Position numbers and translations under genes: made by a program. From Sphingobium nicotianae (GTDB lineage Bacteria; Pseudomonadota; Alphaproteobacteria; Sphingomonadales; Sphingomonadaceae): a DNA stretch of 64,000 nucleotides. Numbering within the stretch: the stretch's first letter is position 1; the number at the start of each line of letters is the position of its first letter. The notes below the pieces were generated by a model. The model was not told the DNA's origin. It was given only the letters and a program-made list of their open reading frames with translations, and did not search any database. Location: assembly GCF_018603885.1 (NCBI RefSeq), contig NZ_JAHGAW010000005.1, positions 124,001-188,000 of the forward strand, given 5' to 3'. This document shows, one piece after another, positions 26,209-35,446 of the stretch.

Positions 26209-27624
26209 ATGGCAATCGCACCCTCGATGGGGCAGGCGGCGCCGAAGACCGGCGCGGGCGATCAAGGGCATCAATGGCCGTCCAGCCCAGCCGCTTATTA
26301 TGGCCTGGCGGTCATTATCATCGCGACATTTCTGAGCTTCTTCGACGCCACCGTGTTCGGCATGCTCGCGCAGCGCATCAAGGTCGACTTTCAGCTGACT
26401 GACGAGCAGCTCGGCATCCTCGGCGGGCCGGCCAGCATCATCTTCTACGTTTTCGTGGGTGTGCCGCTGGCGCGTCTGGTCGACCTTTATCCGCGCAAGA
26501 TCATTCTGGCGATCAGTGCCGCAGTGACCGGCAGTGTCACCATGTTGAGCGGCCTGGCGCAGACTTACCTGCAGTTCATCGCGAGCCGCATGTTCCTGGG
26601 CGCCGGCGGCGCGGCACACGCGCCGGGTTCCTATTCGCTCATCGCGGACATGTTCCCGCCCAAGAAGATTCCCATCTCCTTCGCGCTGCTCCAGTTCGGC
26701 TTCATCGGCGGCTCGACGCTGGGCCTGTGGCTCGGCGGCGAAATGATCGCGGCGACGGCGAGCTGGGGCATCAGCACGGTCATGGGCCTCAAGATCCACA
26801 GCTGGCAGTGGATCCTGGTCGGCCTTGGCACATTGTCTTTTCCGGCCGCCCTAATGTTCCTCTTCATCAAGGAGCCGCCGCGCCGCACAGCGGCTGCCGA
26901 TACGGTGAAGGCCCCCGAAGATGCCGGTCTGGCGCGCACGATCGCGACATTCATGGGGTTCGATGCGCTCAAGGCGATCCATGCCCAGCGCCGCGTCTAT
27001 TATCCGCTGTTCATCGCACTGGCCCTGAGCGCCACGGAGAGCGCGGGCTTCGGCTTCTGGCGCGTGCCATTCCTCGTGCGCACCTATGGCGTGGACGAGG
27101 CGCATATCGGCCGCGTATTCGCGTCCATGTCGCTGGTCGCCCAGCTCATCGGTCTCGTGCTCGGCGGTATCATGGTCTCCCATTTCGCCAAGAAGCATAA
27201 GGACGCCAATGTCCGCACGGCAGCCATCTGCTTCTCGATGACGACGATCCTGACCATCGCGGCACCCCTGATGCACGCCGCCGAGGCCTCGATGGCCTGC
27301 ATGGCGCTTGCCACCATGTTCGGTCTGGCCGGTGCGCCCGCCCAGAACGCCGCCGTGCAGCGCGTCGCTCCGCAGTCGATGCGCGGCCAGCTCACCGCCT
27401 TCTACCTGTTCATGTTCACCTTCTTCGGGGCCATGGGCAGTGCCGTCATCGGATCGGTCGCGCAGCGCGTCGTGGGCAACGAGGCCGAGCTCTGGAAGGC
27501 GATCTTCTATACCGCCGTCGTGCTGCTGCCGATCGCGACGATCTTCATGTGGCGGGCCTGCAAGCCTTATCGCGAGGAGATCGAGCGGCTCGAGGCGATC
27601 GAGGCGGCGTCCGCGGCCGCCTGA
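26209..27624 (+). CDS. Major facilitator superfamily transporter
   Basis: 471 residues with about 12 membrane segments. The first helix contains FLSFFDATVFGMLAQRIKVD, followed by EQLGILGGPASIIFYVFVGVPLARLVDLYPRK (read in parts near residues 60-90), which is the spinster-like MFS pattern with the loop motif DLYPRK. A long cytoplasmic linker rich in KEPPRRT (near 215) precedes the second six helices. A ribosome site AAGAGAGGAC precedes the chosen ATG. Upstream of an aldehyde dehydrogenase and LigW, uptake of an aromatic acid is a likely task. Confidence 0.8.
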   Translation: MAIAPSMGQAAPKTGAGDQGHQWPSSPAAYYGLAVIIIATFLSFFDATVFGMLAQRIKVDFQLTDEQLGILGGPASIIFYVFVGVPLARLVDLYPRKIILAISAAVTGSVTMLSGLAQTYLQFIASRMFLGAGGAAHAPGSYSLIADMFPPKKIPISFALLQFGFIGGSTLGLWLGGEMIAATASWGISTVMGLKIHSWQWILVGLGTLSFPAALMFLFIKEPPRRTAAADTVKAPEDAGLARTIATFMGFDALKAIHAQRRVYYPLFIALALSATESAGFGFWRVPFLVRTYGVDEAHIGRVFASMSLVAQLIGLVLGGIMVSHFAKKHKDANVRTAAICFSMTTILTIAAPLMHAAEASMACMALATMFGLAGAPAQNAAVQRVAPQSMRGQLTAFYLFMFTFFGAMGSAVIGSVAQRVVGNEAELWKAIFYTAVVLLPIATIFMWRACKPYREEIERLEAIEAASAAA

Positions 27625-27687
27625 GGCGCGCGAACAGCAGTTGACGACTCACCAACTTGTCCCGACAGGGATGATGTGAAATCCGGG

Positions 27688-27710
27688 CCGGCAGCCGATC
27701 AGTCTGCCGG
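27688..27710. promoter_or_regulatory. Hairpin in the ALDH leader
   Basis: CCGGCAG and CTGCCGG form a perfect 7-base stem around nine bases, between the MFS stop and the ALDH start. No T run follows. It may be a weak terminator or an mRNA stability element. Confidence 0.35.
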
Positions 27711-27748
27711 TCCGGCTTCCTGCATTTCGACTTTCGGAGAGGACCGAC

Positions 27749-29179
27749 ATGACGAGCTATCCGGCGCTGCACATGATGATTGACGGTGAGGCCGTCGGCG
27801 GCGGCAGCCGCCGTACCCAGGCGATCGTCAATCCCGCCACCGGCGAAACGCTCGGCCACCTGCCGATGGCCGACACGGCCGATCTCGACCGCGCCCTGGA
27901 GACCGCGCAGCGTGGCTTCGTGCGCTGGCGGAATTCGACGCCGCAGGAGCGCGCCGCCGTGCTCTCCGGCGCCGCGCGCCTGCTGATCGAGCGGCAGGAG
28001 GATCTGGCCCGCATCGCGACGATGGAGCAGGGCAAGACTCTCGCGGAGAGTCGCATCGAAGTGATGATGGTCGCGGGCCTGTTCAATTTCTACGCAGGCG
28101 AGGTGTTCCGCCTCTATGGCCGCGCGCTGGTGCGCCCGGCGGGCATGCGCTCGACGGTGACCTATGAGCCGGTCGGCCCGGTCGCGGCGTTCAGCCCCTG
28201 GAACTTCCCGCTCGGCAATCCCGGTCGCAAGCTCGGCGCGCCGATCGCGGCGGGCTGCTCTGTGATCATGAAGTCGGCCGAAGAGACGCCGGCTTCCGCG
28301 CTCGGCGTGCTGCAATGCCTCTATGACGCCGGCCTGCCCAAGGAGGTCGCCCAGGCCGTGTTCGGCGTGCCGGACGAGGTCTCGCGCTATCTGCTGGCCT
28401 CGCCGATCATCCGCAAGCTGAGCTTCACCGGATCGACCGTGGTCGGCAAGCATCTCGCCAAGCTGGCGGCCGACGACCTCAAGCGCACGACCATGGAGCT
28501 GGGCGGCCACGGCCCGGTGCTGGTGTTCGACGATGTTGACGTCGATCATGTGCTGAACGTGATGGTCGGCCACAAATATCGCAATGCCGGTCAGGTCTGT
28601 GTCTCGCCGACGCGGTTCATCGTGCAGGAAGACGTGTTCGAGAAGTTCCGGGACGGCTTCGCAGAGCGGGCCAAGGCGCTCAAGGTCGGCAATGGTCTGC
28701 ACGACGGCATCCAGATGGGGCCGATGGCCAATCCGCGCCGTCCCGACGCGATGGAACGCATGATCGGCGGCGCGGTGAAGGCGGGCGCCAGGCTGCATGC
28801 CGGCGGCGAGCGGCTGGGTAACCAGGGCTATTATTATGCGCCCTCGGTGCTGAGCGAAGTGCCGCTCGATGCGGAGATCATGAACGAGGAGCCGTTCGGC
28901 CCGGTTGCGCTGATCAATCCCTTCGCCAAGGCGGAGGACATGTTCGCGGAAGCCAATCGCCTGCCTTATGGCCTTGCCGCCTATAGCTGGACCAACGACG
29001 TCAAGATGCAGCGCCGCATCGCGCGCGAGGTCGAGACCGGCATGCTGGGCATCAACAGCGTCGCCATCGGCGGGGCGGATTCGCCCTTCGGCGGCGTCAA
29101 ATGGTCCGGCCACGGGCATGAGGATGGCAGCGAGGGCGTGCAGGCCTGCCTCGTCACGAAGGTCGTACACGAGGCTTGA
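27749..29179 (+). CDS. NAD(P)-dependent aldehyde dehydrogenase (succinate-semialdehyde / vanillin type)
   Basis: 476 residues of the ALDH superfamily. Motifs: FSPWNFPLGNPGRKLGAPIA (near residue 148), LSFTGSTVVGKHLA (near 225), catalytic Glu in TTMELGGHGP (near 249) and catalytic Cys in NAGQVCVSPTR (near 284). The N-terminus and PMANPRRPDAMERMI region fit the succinate-semialdehyde-dehydrogenase-like branch. It lies between a transporter and LigW, 99 bases before the latter, so an aromatic aldehyde such as vanillin or 5-carboxyvanillin is plausible. The distinct ALDH at 8.6 kb is not a close copy. Confidence 0.8.
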   Translation: MTSYPALHMMIDGEAVGGGSRRTQAIVNPATGETLGHLPMADTADLDRALETAQRGFVRWRNSTPQERAAVLSGAARLLIERQEDLARIATMEQGKTLAESRIEVMMVAGLFNFYAGEVFRLYGRALVRPAGMRSTVTYEPVGPVAAFSPWNFPLGNPGRKLGAPIAAGCSVIMKSAEETPASALGVLQCLYDAGLPKEVAQAVFGVPDEVSRYLLASPIIRKLSFTGSTVVGKHLAKLAADDLKRTTMELGGHGPVLVFDDVDVDHVLNVMVGHKYRNAGQVCVSPTRFIVQEDVFEKFRDGFAERAKALKVGNGLHDGIQMGPMANPRRPDAMERMIGGAVKAGARLHAGGERLGNQGYYYAPSVLSEVPLDAEIMNEEPFGPVALINPFAKAEDMFAEANRLPYGLAAYSWTNDVKMQRRIAREVETGMLGINSVAIGGADSPFGGVKWSGHGHEDGSEGVQACLVTKVVHEA

Positions 29180-29187
29180 ACATTCTC

Positions 29188-29250
29188 CGTCACCCCAGCG
29201 TAAGCTGGGGTCTCTGGCGGCAACAGACCCCAGCTTACGCTGGGGTGACG
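29188..29250. repeat. Intergenic inverted-repeat element (family C)
   Basis: Perfect inverted ends: CGTCACCCCAGCGTAAGCTG with GGGTCT on the left and the reverse complement on the right, enclosing about 11 bases. Each arm is itself palindromic. It occupies the ALDH-ligW spacer and ends 29 bases before the ligW start. Confidence 0.8.
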
Positions 29251-29278
29251 AATGAATCAGGGTTTGGGAGAGAGAAAC

Positions 29279-30331
29279 GTGACCCACGAACTGAAGACCG
29301 GCGGCGACCGGGGCTATCTGCGCATCGCGACGGAAGAGGCCTTCGCCACCCAGGCACAACTCGACGCCTATCTGCGCCTCGTGCGCGAGGGCAGGGCGGA
29401 CAAGGCGACGACCTCGCTCTGGGGCTTTTACGGCACCTCGCCGTCGGAGCGGACCCGGTTCATCCGCGACCGCCTGCTGGACCTGGACACGCTTCGCCTG
29501 CAGGCGATGGACGAGACCGGCATCGACGTCGCCATTCTCTCGATGACCTCGCCGGGCGGTCAGGTGTTCGAGGCGGACGAGGCCAAGGCACTGGTGAGCG
29601 ACGCCAACGACCAGCTCAAGGCCGCCTGCGAGCGCCATCCGACGCGCTACGTCGGCATGGTCTCGATCGTGCCGCAGGACGCGGCCTGGTCGGTCGCCGA
29701 GATCGCGCGCGGCAAGAGCGAGCTCGGCTTCAAGGGCGTGATGGTCAACAGCCACACCAAGGGCCATTATCTCGACGAGGAGCAGTTCGACCCGATCCTG
29801 CGCGCCTGCGTCGACAATGACCTGCCGCTCTACATCCATCCGCAATCGCCGCCGGACGCGATGATCGCCGGCATGGTCGAGGCGGGGCTGGACGGCGCGC
29901 TGTTCGGCTTCGGCGTCGAGACCGGCTATCATCTGCTGCGTATCCTGACCTCGGGTGTGTTCGATCGCTATCCGGGCCTGACCGTGTGCGTCGGCCATGG
30001 CGGCGAGGCGATCCCCTACTGGCTGTTCCGCGTGAATTATATGCACCAGGCCAGCGTCCGCTCGCAGCGCTACCCGCGCCTCAAGCCGCTGCAGCACGAC
30101 ATGTTCCATTACATGCGCAACAATGTCTGCGTGACCACCAGCGGCATGGCTTGCGAGCTGGCGATCAAGCTGTGCATCGACCAGCTCGGCGAGGACCGCG
30201 TCATGTATGCGATGGACTATCCCTATGAGTTCGTGGCGGACGAGGTGCGCACGCACGACAATCTCGACATATCGCCCGCGACCAAGAAGAAGCTGATGCA
30301 GACCAACGCCGAGCGGGTCTTCAAGCTGTGA
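29279..30331 (+). CDS. ligW: 5-carboxyvanillate decarboxylase
   Basis: About 350 residues of the amidohydrolase superfamily, agreeing with LigW over its length: ELKTGGDRGYLRIATEEAFA at the start, SLWGFYGTSPSERT (near 43), GFKGVMVNSHTKGHYLDEE (near 147), LYIHPQSPPD (near 185), the GHGGE metal/acid region (near 236) and EDRVMYAMDYPYEFVADEVR (near 305) with the catalytic Asp. LigW removes the 5-carboxyl of 5-carboxyvanillate to give vanillate in the 5,5'-biphenyl (DDVA) branch, using Mn2+ and no cofactor. The GTG start is chosen because GGGAGAGAGAAAC precedes it and the protein then begins like LigW (MTQDLKTGG); an ATG 27 bases earlier abuts the repeat. Vanillate is LigM's substrate. Confidence 0.9.
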   Translation: MTHELKTGGDRGYLRIATEEAFATQAQLDAYLRLVREGRADKATTSLWGFYGTSPSERTRFIRDRLLDLDTLRLQAMDETGIDVAILSMTSPGGQVFEADEAKALVSDANDQLKAACERHPTRYVGMVSIVPQDAAWSVAEIARGKSELGFKGVMVNSHTKGHYLDEEQFDPILRACVDNDLPLYIHPQSPPDAMIAGMVEAGLDGALFGFGVETGYHLLRILTSGVFDRYPGLTVCVGHGGEAIPYWLFRVNYMHQASVRSQRYPRLKPLQHDMFHYMRNNVCVTTSGMACELAIKLCIDQLGEDRVMYAMDYPYEFVADEVRTHDNLDISPATKKKLMQTNAERVFKL

Positions 30332-31974
30332 GCGGTGACCCGGTGGCGCGCCCCGCTGCCACCGGCAGCTCTCTTGCCCCAAGCGTCACCGGCACCGCCT
30401 GGTACGCGCTGGCGCTGGTGTCGCTCAGCAACGCCATGTCGCTGCTGGATCGCAATATCCTCGCGATCCTGGCGCCGCACATCAAGGCGGACCTCAACAT
30501 CGGCGATGCGGAGATGGGGCTGCTCTACGGCACCGTCTTCGCGCTGTTCTACGCATTGTTCTCGCTGCCGCTCGGGCGCCTGTCCGACGGCTGGTTGCGC
30601 AATCGTATCCTGTCGATGTCGATCCTGTTCTGGTCGCTGGCGAGCGCACTGGCGGCCTTTGCCAATGGCTTTGCGATCCTCATCGTCTCGCGCCTCGGCG
30701 TCGGCATCGGCGAGGGCGCGACATCGCCGGCGGGCACCTCGCTGCTGTTCGACTATTTCCCCAAGCAACGGCGCGGCCTCGTCATGGGTGCGATCGCGGC
30801 GGCCATCGCGGTGGGCCTCGGCGGATCGAACGTGATCGGCGGCCTCGCGGCGCAATATTGGGACGCGCGCTATGCGGCTGGCGGTGCGCCGTTCGGCCTG
30901 CATGGCTGGCAGTTCGCCTTCCTCGTCGCCTCGGCGCCCGGCGTGTTGCTCGCGGTCCTGCTGTGGTTCCTCAGGGAGCCGAAGCGCGGGGCCATGGATG
31001 GCATCGAGACACCGCGCGATCCGGCGCCGTTCCGTGCCAGCTTCGCCCTGCTCGGATCGGTGACGCCCGGCGTCAATTTCCTGACTCTCGCTGCGCGTGG
31101 TGCGACCGGCCGCAACTGGGCGGCGAGCTTCGGCTTCATCGTCGCGGTGGTTGTCGTGATGGGCGTGATGGTCCAGCTGACCTCCACCTTCTCGCCGCGC
31201 CCCAGCCTCGAATTCGGCGGCGTGTCGGTGAACCCTCATCTGCTGCAGTGGGGCGTCATGGGCTTCGGCGCGGTGGTGATCTTCAACCTGCTGCAGGGCC
31301 TCTCGCTCACAGACCGGTCGACCTTCGCACTGATCGTCCGCTCGCCTTCAATGCTGATCGCCATGGCCGTCGGCGCGCTGCAGACGGTGATCAACTATGG
31401 CATCATGGGCTTCACGCCGAGCTTCATCATGAAGATCTATGGCGAATCCCAGACGGCGACCGCGGTCAAGTTCGGCACGCTGTCGCTCGTCATCGGCGTG
31501 ATCGGACCGCTCATCGCCGGTCCGCTCTCGGACTGGTTCGATCGCACCATGCCCGGCCGTGGTCGGGTGTGGCTCACGCTCTTCGCGCTCGGCGTCTCGC
31601 CGTTCGTGGGCATCTGGACCTATCTCGCTGAGGATGCCGGCAGCTTCTACACGCGCTTCATCCTCTACAGCGTCATCCTGACCTGCTGGATCCCGCCGCT
31701 CTATGCATTGATGTATGGCCTGGTGCTGCCGCGCATGCGGGGCATTGCGGCGAGCACCTATCTGATCGTCTCGACCATCTTCGGCGTCGGCATCGGTCCC
31801 TATCAGGTCGGCATCGTCTCGGACGCGACGGGTGGCGATCTGCGCATCGCGATCCTCAGCACAAACTGGGTCGCGGTGCCGATCGTGATCCTGCTGCTGA
31901 TCCTCGCCATGCGGGTGCGCAGGGATGAGGCGATGATGCTGGAGCGGGCCCGGGCGGCCGGCGAACCGGTGTAG
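30328..31974 (+). CDS. Major facilitator superfamily transporter, coupled to ligW
   Basis: 548 residues, long for an MFS protein, with about 12-14 membrane segments. ALVSLSNAMSLLDRNILAIL (near residue 29) and LPLGRLSDGWLRNRILSMS (near 80) place it in the spinster-like group, and a big middle insertion carries two additional hydrophobic stretches (near 265 and 310). It starts with GTG inside the ligW stop (GTGA), so the two are translated together. That makes 5-carboxyvanillate or a related biphenyl catabolite a likely cargo, although SYK-6's known DDVA importer is of another MFS type. Cargo is inference. Confidence 0.8.
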   Translation: MSGDPVARPAATGSSLAPSVTGTAWYALALVSLSNAMSLLDRNILAILAPHIKADLNIGDAEMGLLYGTVFALFYALFSLPLGRLSDGWLRNRILSMSILFWSLASALAAFANGFAILIVSRLGVGIGEGATSPAGTSLLFDYFPKQRRGLVMGAIAAAIAVGLGGSNVIGGLAAQYWDARYAAGGAPFGLHGWQFAFLVASAPGVLLAVLLWFLREPKRGAMDGIETPRDPAPFRASFALLGSVTPGVNFLTLAARGATGRNWAASFGFIVAVVVVMGVMVQLTSTFSPRPSLEFGGVSVNPHLLQWGVMGFGAVVIFNLLQGLSLTDRSTFALIVRSPSMLIAMAVGALQTVINYGIMGFTPSFIMKIYGESQTATAVKFGTLSLVIGVIGPLIAGPLSDWFDRTMPGRGRVWLTLFALGVSPFVGIWTYLAEDAGSFYTRFILYSVILTCWIPPLYALMYGLVLPRMRGIAASTYLIVSTIFGVGIGPYQVGIVSDATGGDLRIAILSTNWVAVPIVILLLILAMRVRRDEAMMLERARAAGEPV

Positions 31975-32010
31975 GAAAAGCGCCGTCCGGCGCGTCGCGC
32001 CGATCGTTTG

Positions 32011-32039
32011 TTGACTTTGTTCGAAATGCCGCCTTGTAT
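32011..32039 (+). promoter_or_regulatory. Possible sigma-70-type promoter of the GMC oxidoreductase gene
   Basis: TTGACT, 17 bases, then TTGTAT, 67 bases before the start codon. The -35 box is good, the -10 poor, as is common in GC-rich alphaproteobacteria. Confidence 0.35.
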
Positions 32040-32106
32040 CGGCGGGAACGAGTCATAAGCCGCGCGCACGGGTCGTGTCGGAGCGGCGAGGAGGGAAGAC
32101 AAGATA

Positions 32107-33768
32107 ATGGCTGATGAAATCACCGTCGATTATGTGATCGTGGGCGCGGGCAGCGCGGGCTGCGTGCTCGCGAACCGCCTCTCGGCGGATCGCCACACCG
32201 AGGTGGTCGTGCTGGAAGCCGGCGGTGACGATCGCCCGACGCGCGAACTCGGCCAGTTCTGGTCGAACATGATGATCCACATCCCGATCGGCTTCGGCAA
32301 GACGCTCAACGATCCCAAGGTCAACTGGCTCTACGAGACCGAGGTGGATCAGGGTTCGGGCGGTCGTCCGCACAAATGGCCCAAGGGCAAGGTGCTCGGC
32401 GGCTCGTCGTCGCTGAACGGCCTGCTCTATGTGCGCGGCCAGTCCGCCGACTATGACGGCTGGCGCCAGATGGGCAATGAAGGCTGGGCGTGGGACGACG
32501 TGCTGCCGCTGTTCAAGAAGAGCGAGGACCAGCAGCGCGGCGCGATCCCGGCGCATGGCGTGGGTGGCGAGCTTGGCGTCTCCGATTTCCCCGAGCACCA
32601 TCCGGTCAGCAAGGCACTCATCGACGCCTGCGTCGAGGCGGGCATCGCCTACAAGGACGATCTCAACGACGGCGATCAGGAAGGATCGAGCTGGTTCCAG
32701 ATGACCGCCCGCAACGGCAAGCGCTGCTCGGCGGCGGTCGCCTTCCTGCATCCGGTCATGGGGCGTCCGAACCTCACCGTCGAATTGCGCGCGATGACGA
32801 CGCGCATCCTCTTCGAGGGCAAGCGTGCGGTGGGCGTGGAGTTTAGGCAGCACGACCGTATCCGCGTCGTGAAGGTGCGCAAGGAAGTCATCCTCGCCGC
32901 CGGTGCCGTCGAGAGTCCGAAGCTGCTGGAGATCAGCGGCGTCGGGCAGGGCAGCCTGCTCCAGTCGCTCGGCGTGAGCATCGTGCATGAGCTGCCCGGC
33001 GTCGGCGAGAATATGCAGGATCACTACATGATCGGCTGTCAGGCGCGGTTGAAGCCGGGCACGCCCTCGGTCAACTCGATGGCGAGCGGGCTTCCGCTGG
33101 TCGGCCAGGTGCTGAAATATGGCTTCACCCGCAAGGGCCTGCTGTCCTACGCCGTCGCGCATGGCTGCGCCTTCGTGCGCTCGCGCGAGGGTCTGGAGAC
33201 ACCGGACATCCAGATCCACACCATGGCGGCCTCGATGGACCTGGAAGTGCTCAATGCCAAGCAGCAGCTAGCGCTGGAGAAAGAGCCGGGTCTGGCATCC
33301 AACCCGTGCCAGGTTCGCCCGGAATCGCGTGGCAATATCCACGCGCGCTCGCCTGACGGTCTGGTCGCGCCGAAGATCGTGCCCAACTATCTCGATGACA
33401 AGATCGACCAGCAGATGGCCGTCACGCAGCTCAAGCTGATCCGCAAGATCTGGCAGCAGCCGGCCGTCGCCAAATATCTGGAGTCGCCGACCGATCCGTT
33501 CGGCGAGACCGATGACCAGATGTTCTTCTATGCGCAAGTCGCCGGCGGCACGCTGTATCATGCGGTCGGCACCTGCCGGATGGGCAGCGATGCCAAGGCT
33601 GTGGTCGATGCGCGCCTGCGCGTCCACGGTATCGAGGGCTTGCGCGTGGTCGACGCCTCGATCATGCCCAAGATCGTCTCGGGCAACACCAATGCCGCCT
33701 CGATCATGATCGGCGAGAAGGGCTCGCAGATGATCCTCGAGGATGCGAAGGAACTCGCGCCGGCTTGA
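32107..33768 (+). CDS. GMC-family FAD oxidoreductase
   Basis: 553 residues. The FAD-binding dinucleotide motif VIVGAGSAGCVLANRLS begins at residue 10, GKVLGGSSSLNGLLYVRG (near 97) is the first GMC signature, and GAVESPKLLEISGVG (near 264) the second. The catalytic His and the closing segment lie in HAVGTCRMG (near 480) and SGNTNAASIMIGEKG. Members oxidise alcohols (choline, glucose, aryl or polyethylene-glycol alcohols) to aldehydes. As a single gene between a ligW cluster and a terminator it may oxidise a lignin-dimer side-chain alcohol. The electron acceptor is unknown. Confidence 0.85.
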   Translation: MADEITVDYVIVGAGSAGCVLANRLSADRHTEVVVLEAGGDDRPTRELGQFWSNMMIHIPIGFGKTLNDPKVNWLYETEVDQGSGGRPHKWPKGKVLGGSSSLNGLLYVRGQSADYDGWRQMGNEGWAWDDVLPLFKKSEDQQRGAIPAHGVGGELGVSDFPEHHPVSKALIDACVEAGIAYKDDLNDGDQEGSSWFQMTARNGKRCSAAVAFLHPVMGRPNLTVELRAMTTRILFEGKRAVGVEFRQHDRIRVVKVRKEVILAAGAVESPKLLEISGVGQGSLLQSLGVSIVHELPGVGENMQDHYMIGCQARLKPGTPSVNSMASGLPLVGQVLKYGFTRKGLLSYAVAHGCAFVRSREGLETPDIQIHTMAASMDLEVLNAKQQLALEKEPGLASNPCQVRPESRGNIHARSPDGLVAPKIVPNYLDDKIDQQMAVTQLKLIRKIWQQPAVAKYLESPTDPFGETDDQMFFYAQVAGGTLYHAVGTCRMGSDAKAVVDARLRVHGIEGLRVVDASIMPKIVSGNTNAASIMIGEKGSQMILEDAKELAPA

Positions 33769-33776
33769 CCTGACGG

Positions 33777-33808
33777 AAGTTGGGCAGGCGCTCCCTGTCC
33801 AACTTTTC
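33777..33808. terminator. Bidirectional terminator between convergent genes
   Basis: AAGTTGGGCAGG and CCTGTCCAACTT pair over 12 bases (one G-U) and are followed by TTC on the plus strand and CCG on the minus side. It lies between the GMC gene and the convergent RidA gene. Confidence 0.65.
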
Positions 33809-33846
33809 AAAGCCTCCCGTTCGTGTCGAGCGCAGGATCGGCGCGG

Positions 33847-34242
33847 TTACACGGCGATCAGCCCCACCGCATCGACCTCGACGAGATAGCCGTGATGCAG
33901 CTCCGGCACCGGTACGACCGTCCGCGCTGGCTTCGCGTCGCCCATCATCTCCGCATAGACGGCGTTGAAGCGCGGCCAGTTCTCGATGCCGACGATATAG
34001 GCCGTGACTTTGAGCAGATGGCGCGGATCGCCGCCCGCCGCTTTCAGGATGGCGAGCAGGTTGCCGATCGCCTGCCGCGCCTGGTCCTCGAACGAGGCAT
34101 CGGTCCGGTGGACGCGGTCCGCGCCGATCGGCAATTGGCCGGCGATATAGACCGTGCCGTTGCCGACGATCGCTTGCGAATAATGGCCAGCGGGCTGCGG
34201 CGCATCCACCGTCGAGATGATCCTGATGGGGTCGTCGCTCAT
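33847..34242 (-). CDS. RidA-family protein
   Basis: 131 residues of the YjgF/YER057c/UK114 fold. HYSQAIVGNGTVYIAGQLPI (near residue 21) and the C-terminal VPELHHGYLVEVDAVGLI match the trimer-forming family. The archetypal RidA arginine (in the TxR stretch near the C-terminus) appears as PARTVVPVPEL. RidA proteins hydrolyse enamine/imine intermediates released by PLP enzymes. Here the gene overlaps the end of a PLP-type (DSD1-like) gene by four bases, a sensible partner. That upstream gene is frameshifted, so its translation may now be uncoupled. Confidence 0.8.
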   Translation of the reverse strand: MSDDPIRIISTVDAPQPAGHYSQAIVGNGTVYIAGQLPIGADRVHRTDASFEDQARQAIGNLLAILKAAGGDPRHLLKVTAYIVGIENWPRFNAVYAEMMGDAKPARTVVPVPELHHGYLVEVDAVGLIAV

Positions 34243-35386
34243 CACCAGCCTCCAAAGCGCGGCCACTCGGCCTCGATCACGTCGCCCGTGCCGCGCACCA
34301 CATGATAGCGGTCATGCTGCGCGCCGGTCGCGCAGGCATGATTGGGCAGGATGCGGACCCTCGCACCGACGGGCAGTTCGGGTAGCACAGCGTTCGAACC
34401 GGGCCGCACGGCGATGATGCCATGCTCCTGATTGGCGTCGATGACGATCAGATCGTCATAGGGATTGCCGGCCGCGTCGCAGACCAGCCCGTAGCCCTGG
34501 TCGACCGCCTGCGCTTTGGTGCCGCGATCGCGCGACATGGCCATCCAGCCCGCATCGACCAGGATCCAGCCCTTGTCGCGCTGATGGCCAATGACGCTGG
34601 CGAGCACCGAGATGGCGATGTCGTCGATGGCCTGCGTGCCGATCCCGGCGATCACCAGATCGGAGAAGACGAAGACGCCGGCGCGCACCTCGGTCACGCC
34701 GTCGAGCGTCTGCGCGGCGTGGGCGGTGGGCGTCGAGCCGACGCTGACCACGGGGCAGGGGAAGCCGGCCTCGCGCAGCACCGTGGCGGCATCGACGACG
34801 GCGCGGCGCTCCTGCTCGGCGAAGGCGCGCAGGGCCGCCTCGCCGCGCACGCCATAGCTGCCGCCCGCATGGGTGAGGACGCCGCGCAGTTCCGCGCCTT
34901 CGGTCAGAGCGGCGCCGATGGCCAGCAGTCGCTCGGCGTCGCTCGGCGCGGCGCCCGCGCGGTGCCCGTCCGAATCGATCTCGATCAGAGCCGGGATCGC
35001 CAGGCCCGCCGCGCGCGAGGCTTCCGCCACGAACCTTGCCTGCTCGACCGAGTCCAGAATGACCGCGAGGTCCACGCCCTGCGCGCGCATGGCAAGCACG
35101 GTCGGCAGCTTGTCCGGCGTGATGCCGACCGCATAGATGATGTCGCGCACGCCGGCATCCGCGAAGAGCCGGGCTTCCTTGAGCGTCGAGACGGTCGCCG
35201 GACCGGCCGGGCTCTCCATCATCGCCTGGCGACGGGGATCGACTTGGCGGTCTTGAGATGAGGACGGGCGGTGACGCCGAGCCTGGCGAGATGTGCCCGA
35301 AGCCGCGCGATGTTGCGCTCCATCCGCGCCGCATCGAGGATCAGGCAGGGCGTTGCGAGATCAGTCAGGGTCGTCGGTTCGCTCAT
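34242..35386 (-). pseudogene. DSD1/D-threonine-aldolase-like PLP protein, frameshifted
   Basis: Two reading frames together make one gene. The first 55 codons start at 35386 and read MSEPTTLTDLATPCLILDAA on to ARPHLKTAKSIPVARR, which carries the expected PLP-binding lysine context, then hit TGA at 35219. The remaining 326 residues start in the next frame with MMESPAGPATVSTLKEARLF and contain EIDSDGHRAG, VSVGSTPT and the zinc-type C-terminus HACAT...HDRYHVV. Joining the frames after VARR gives an uninterrupted family protein, so one base seems lost at about 35220-35225. Either a genuine inactivating mutation or a sequencing error explains it. The intact enzyme would act on 3-hydroxy amino acids or D-amino acids. 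Confidence 0.75.
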
Positions 35387-35446
35387 GCGTGCCCCTCGTT
35401 GTTGCGTCGCAGCATAGTAGCTGGACGGTCGGGGAGGGCAATAGTT

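Noticed and set aside
27545..30382. A 945-codon minus-strand open frame opposite the ALDH and ligW
   Set aside because: It crosses two genes with strong family matches and a repeat element, and shows no domain.
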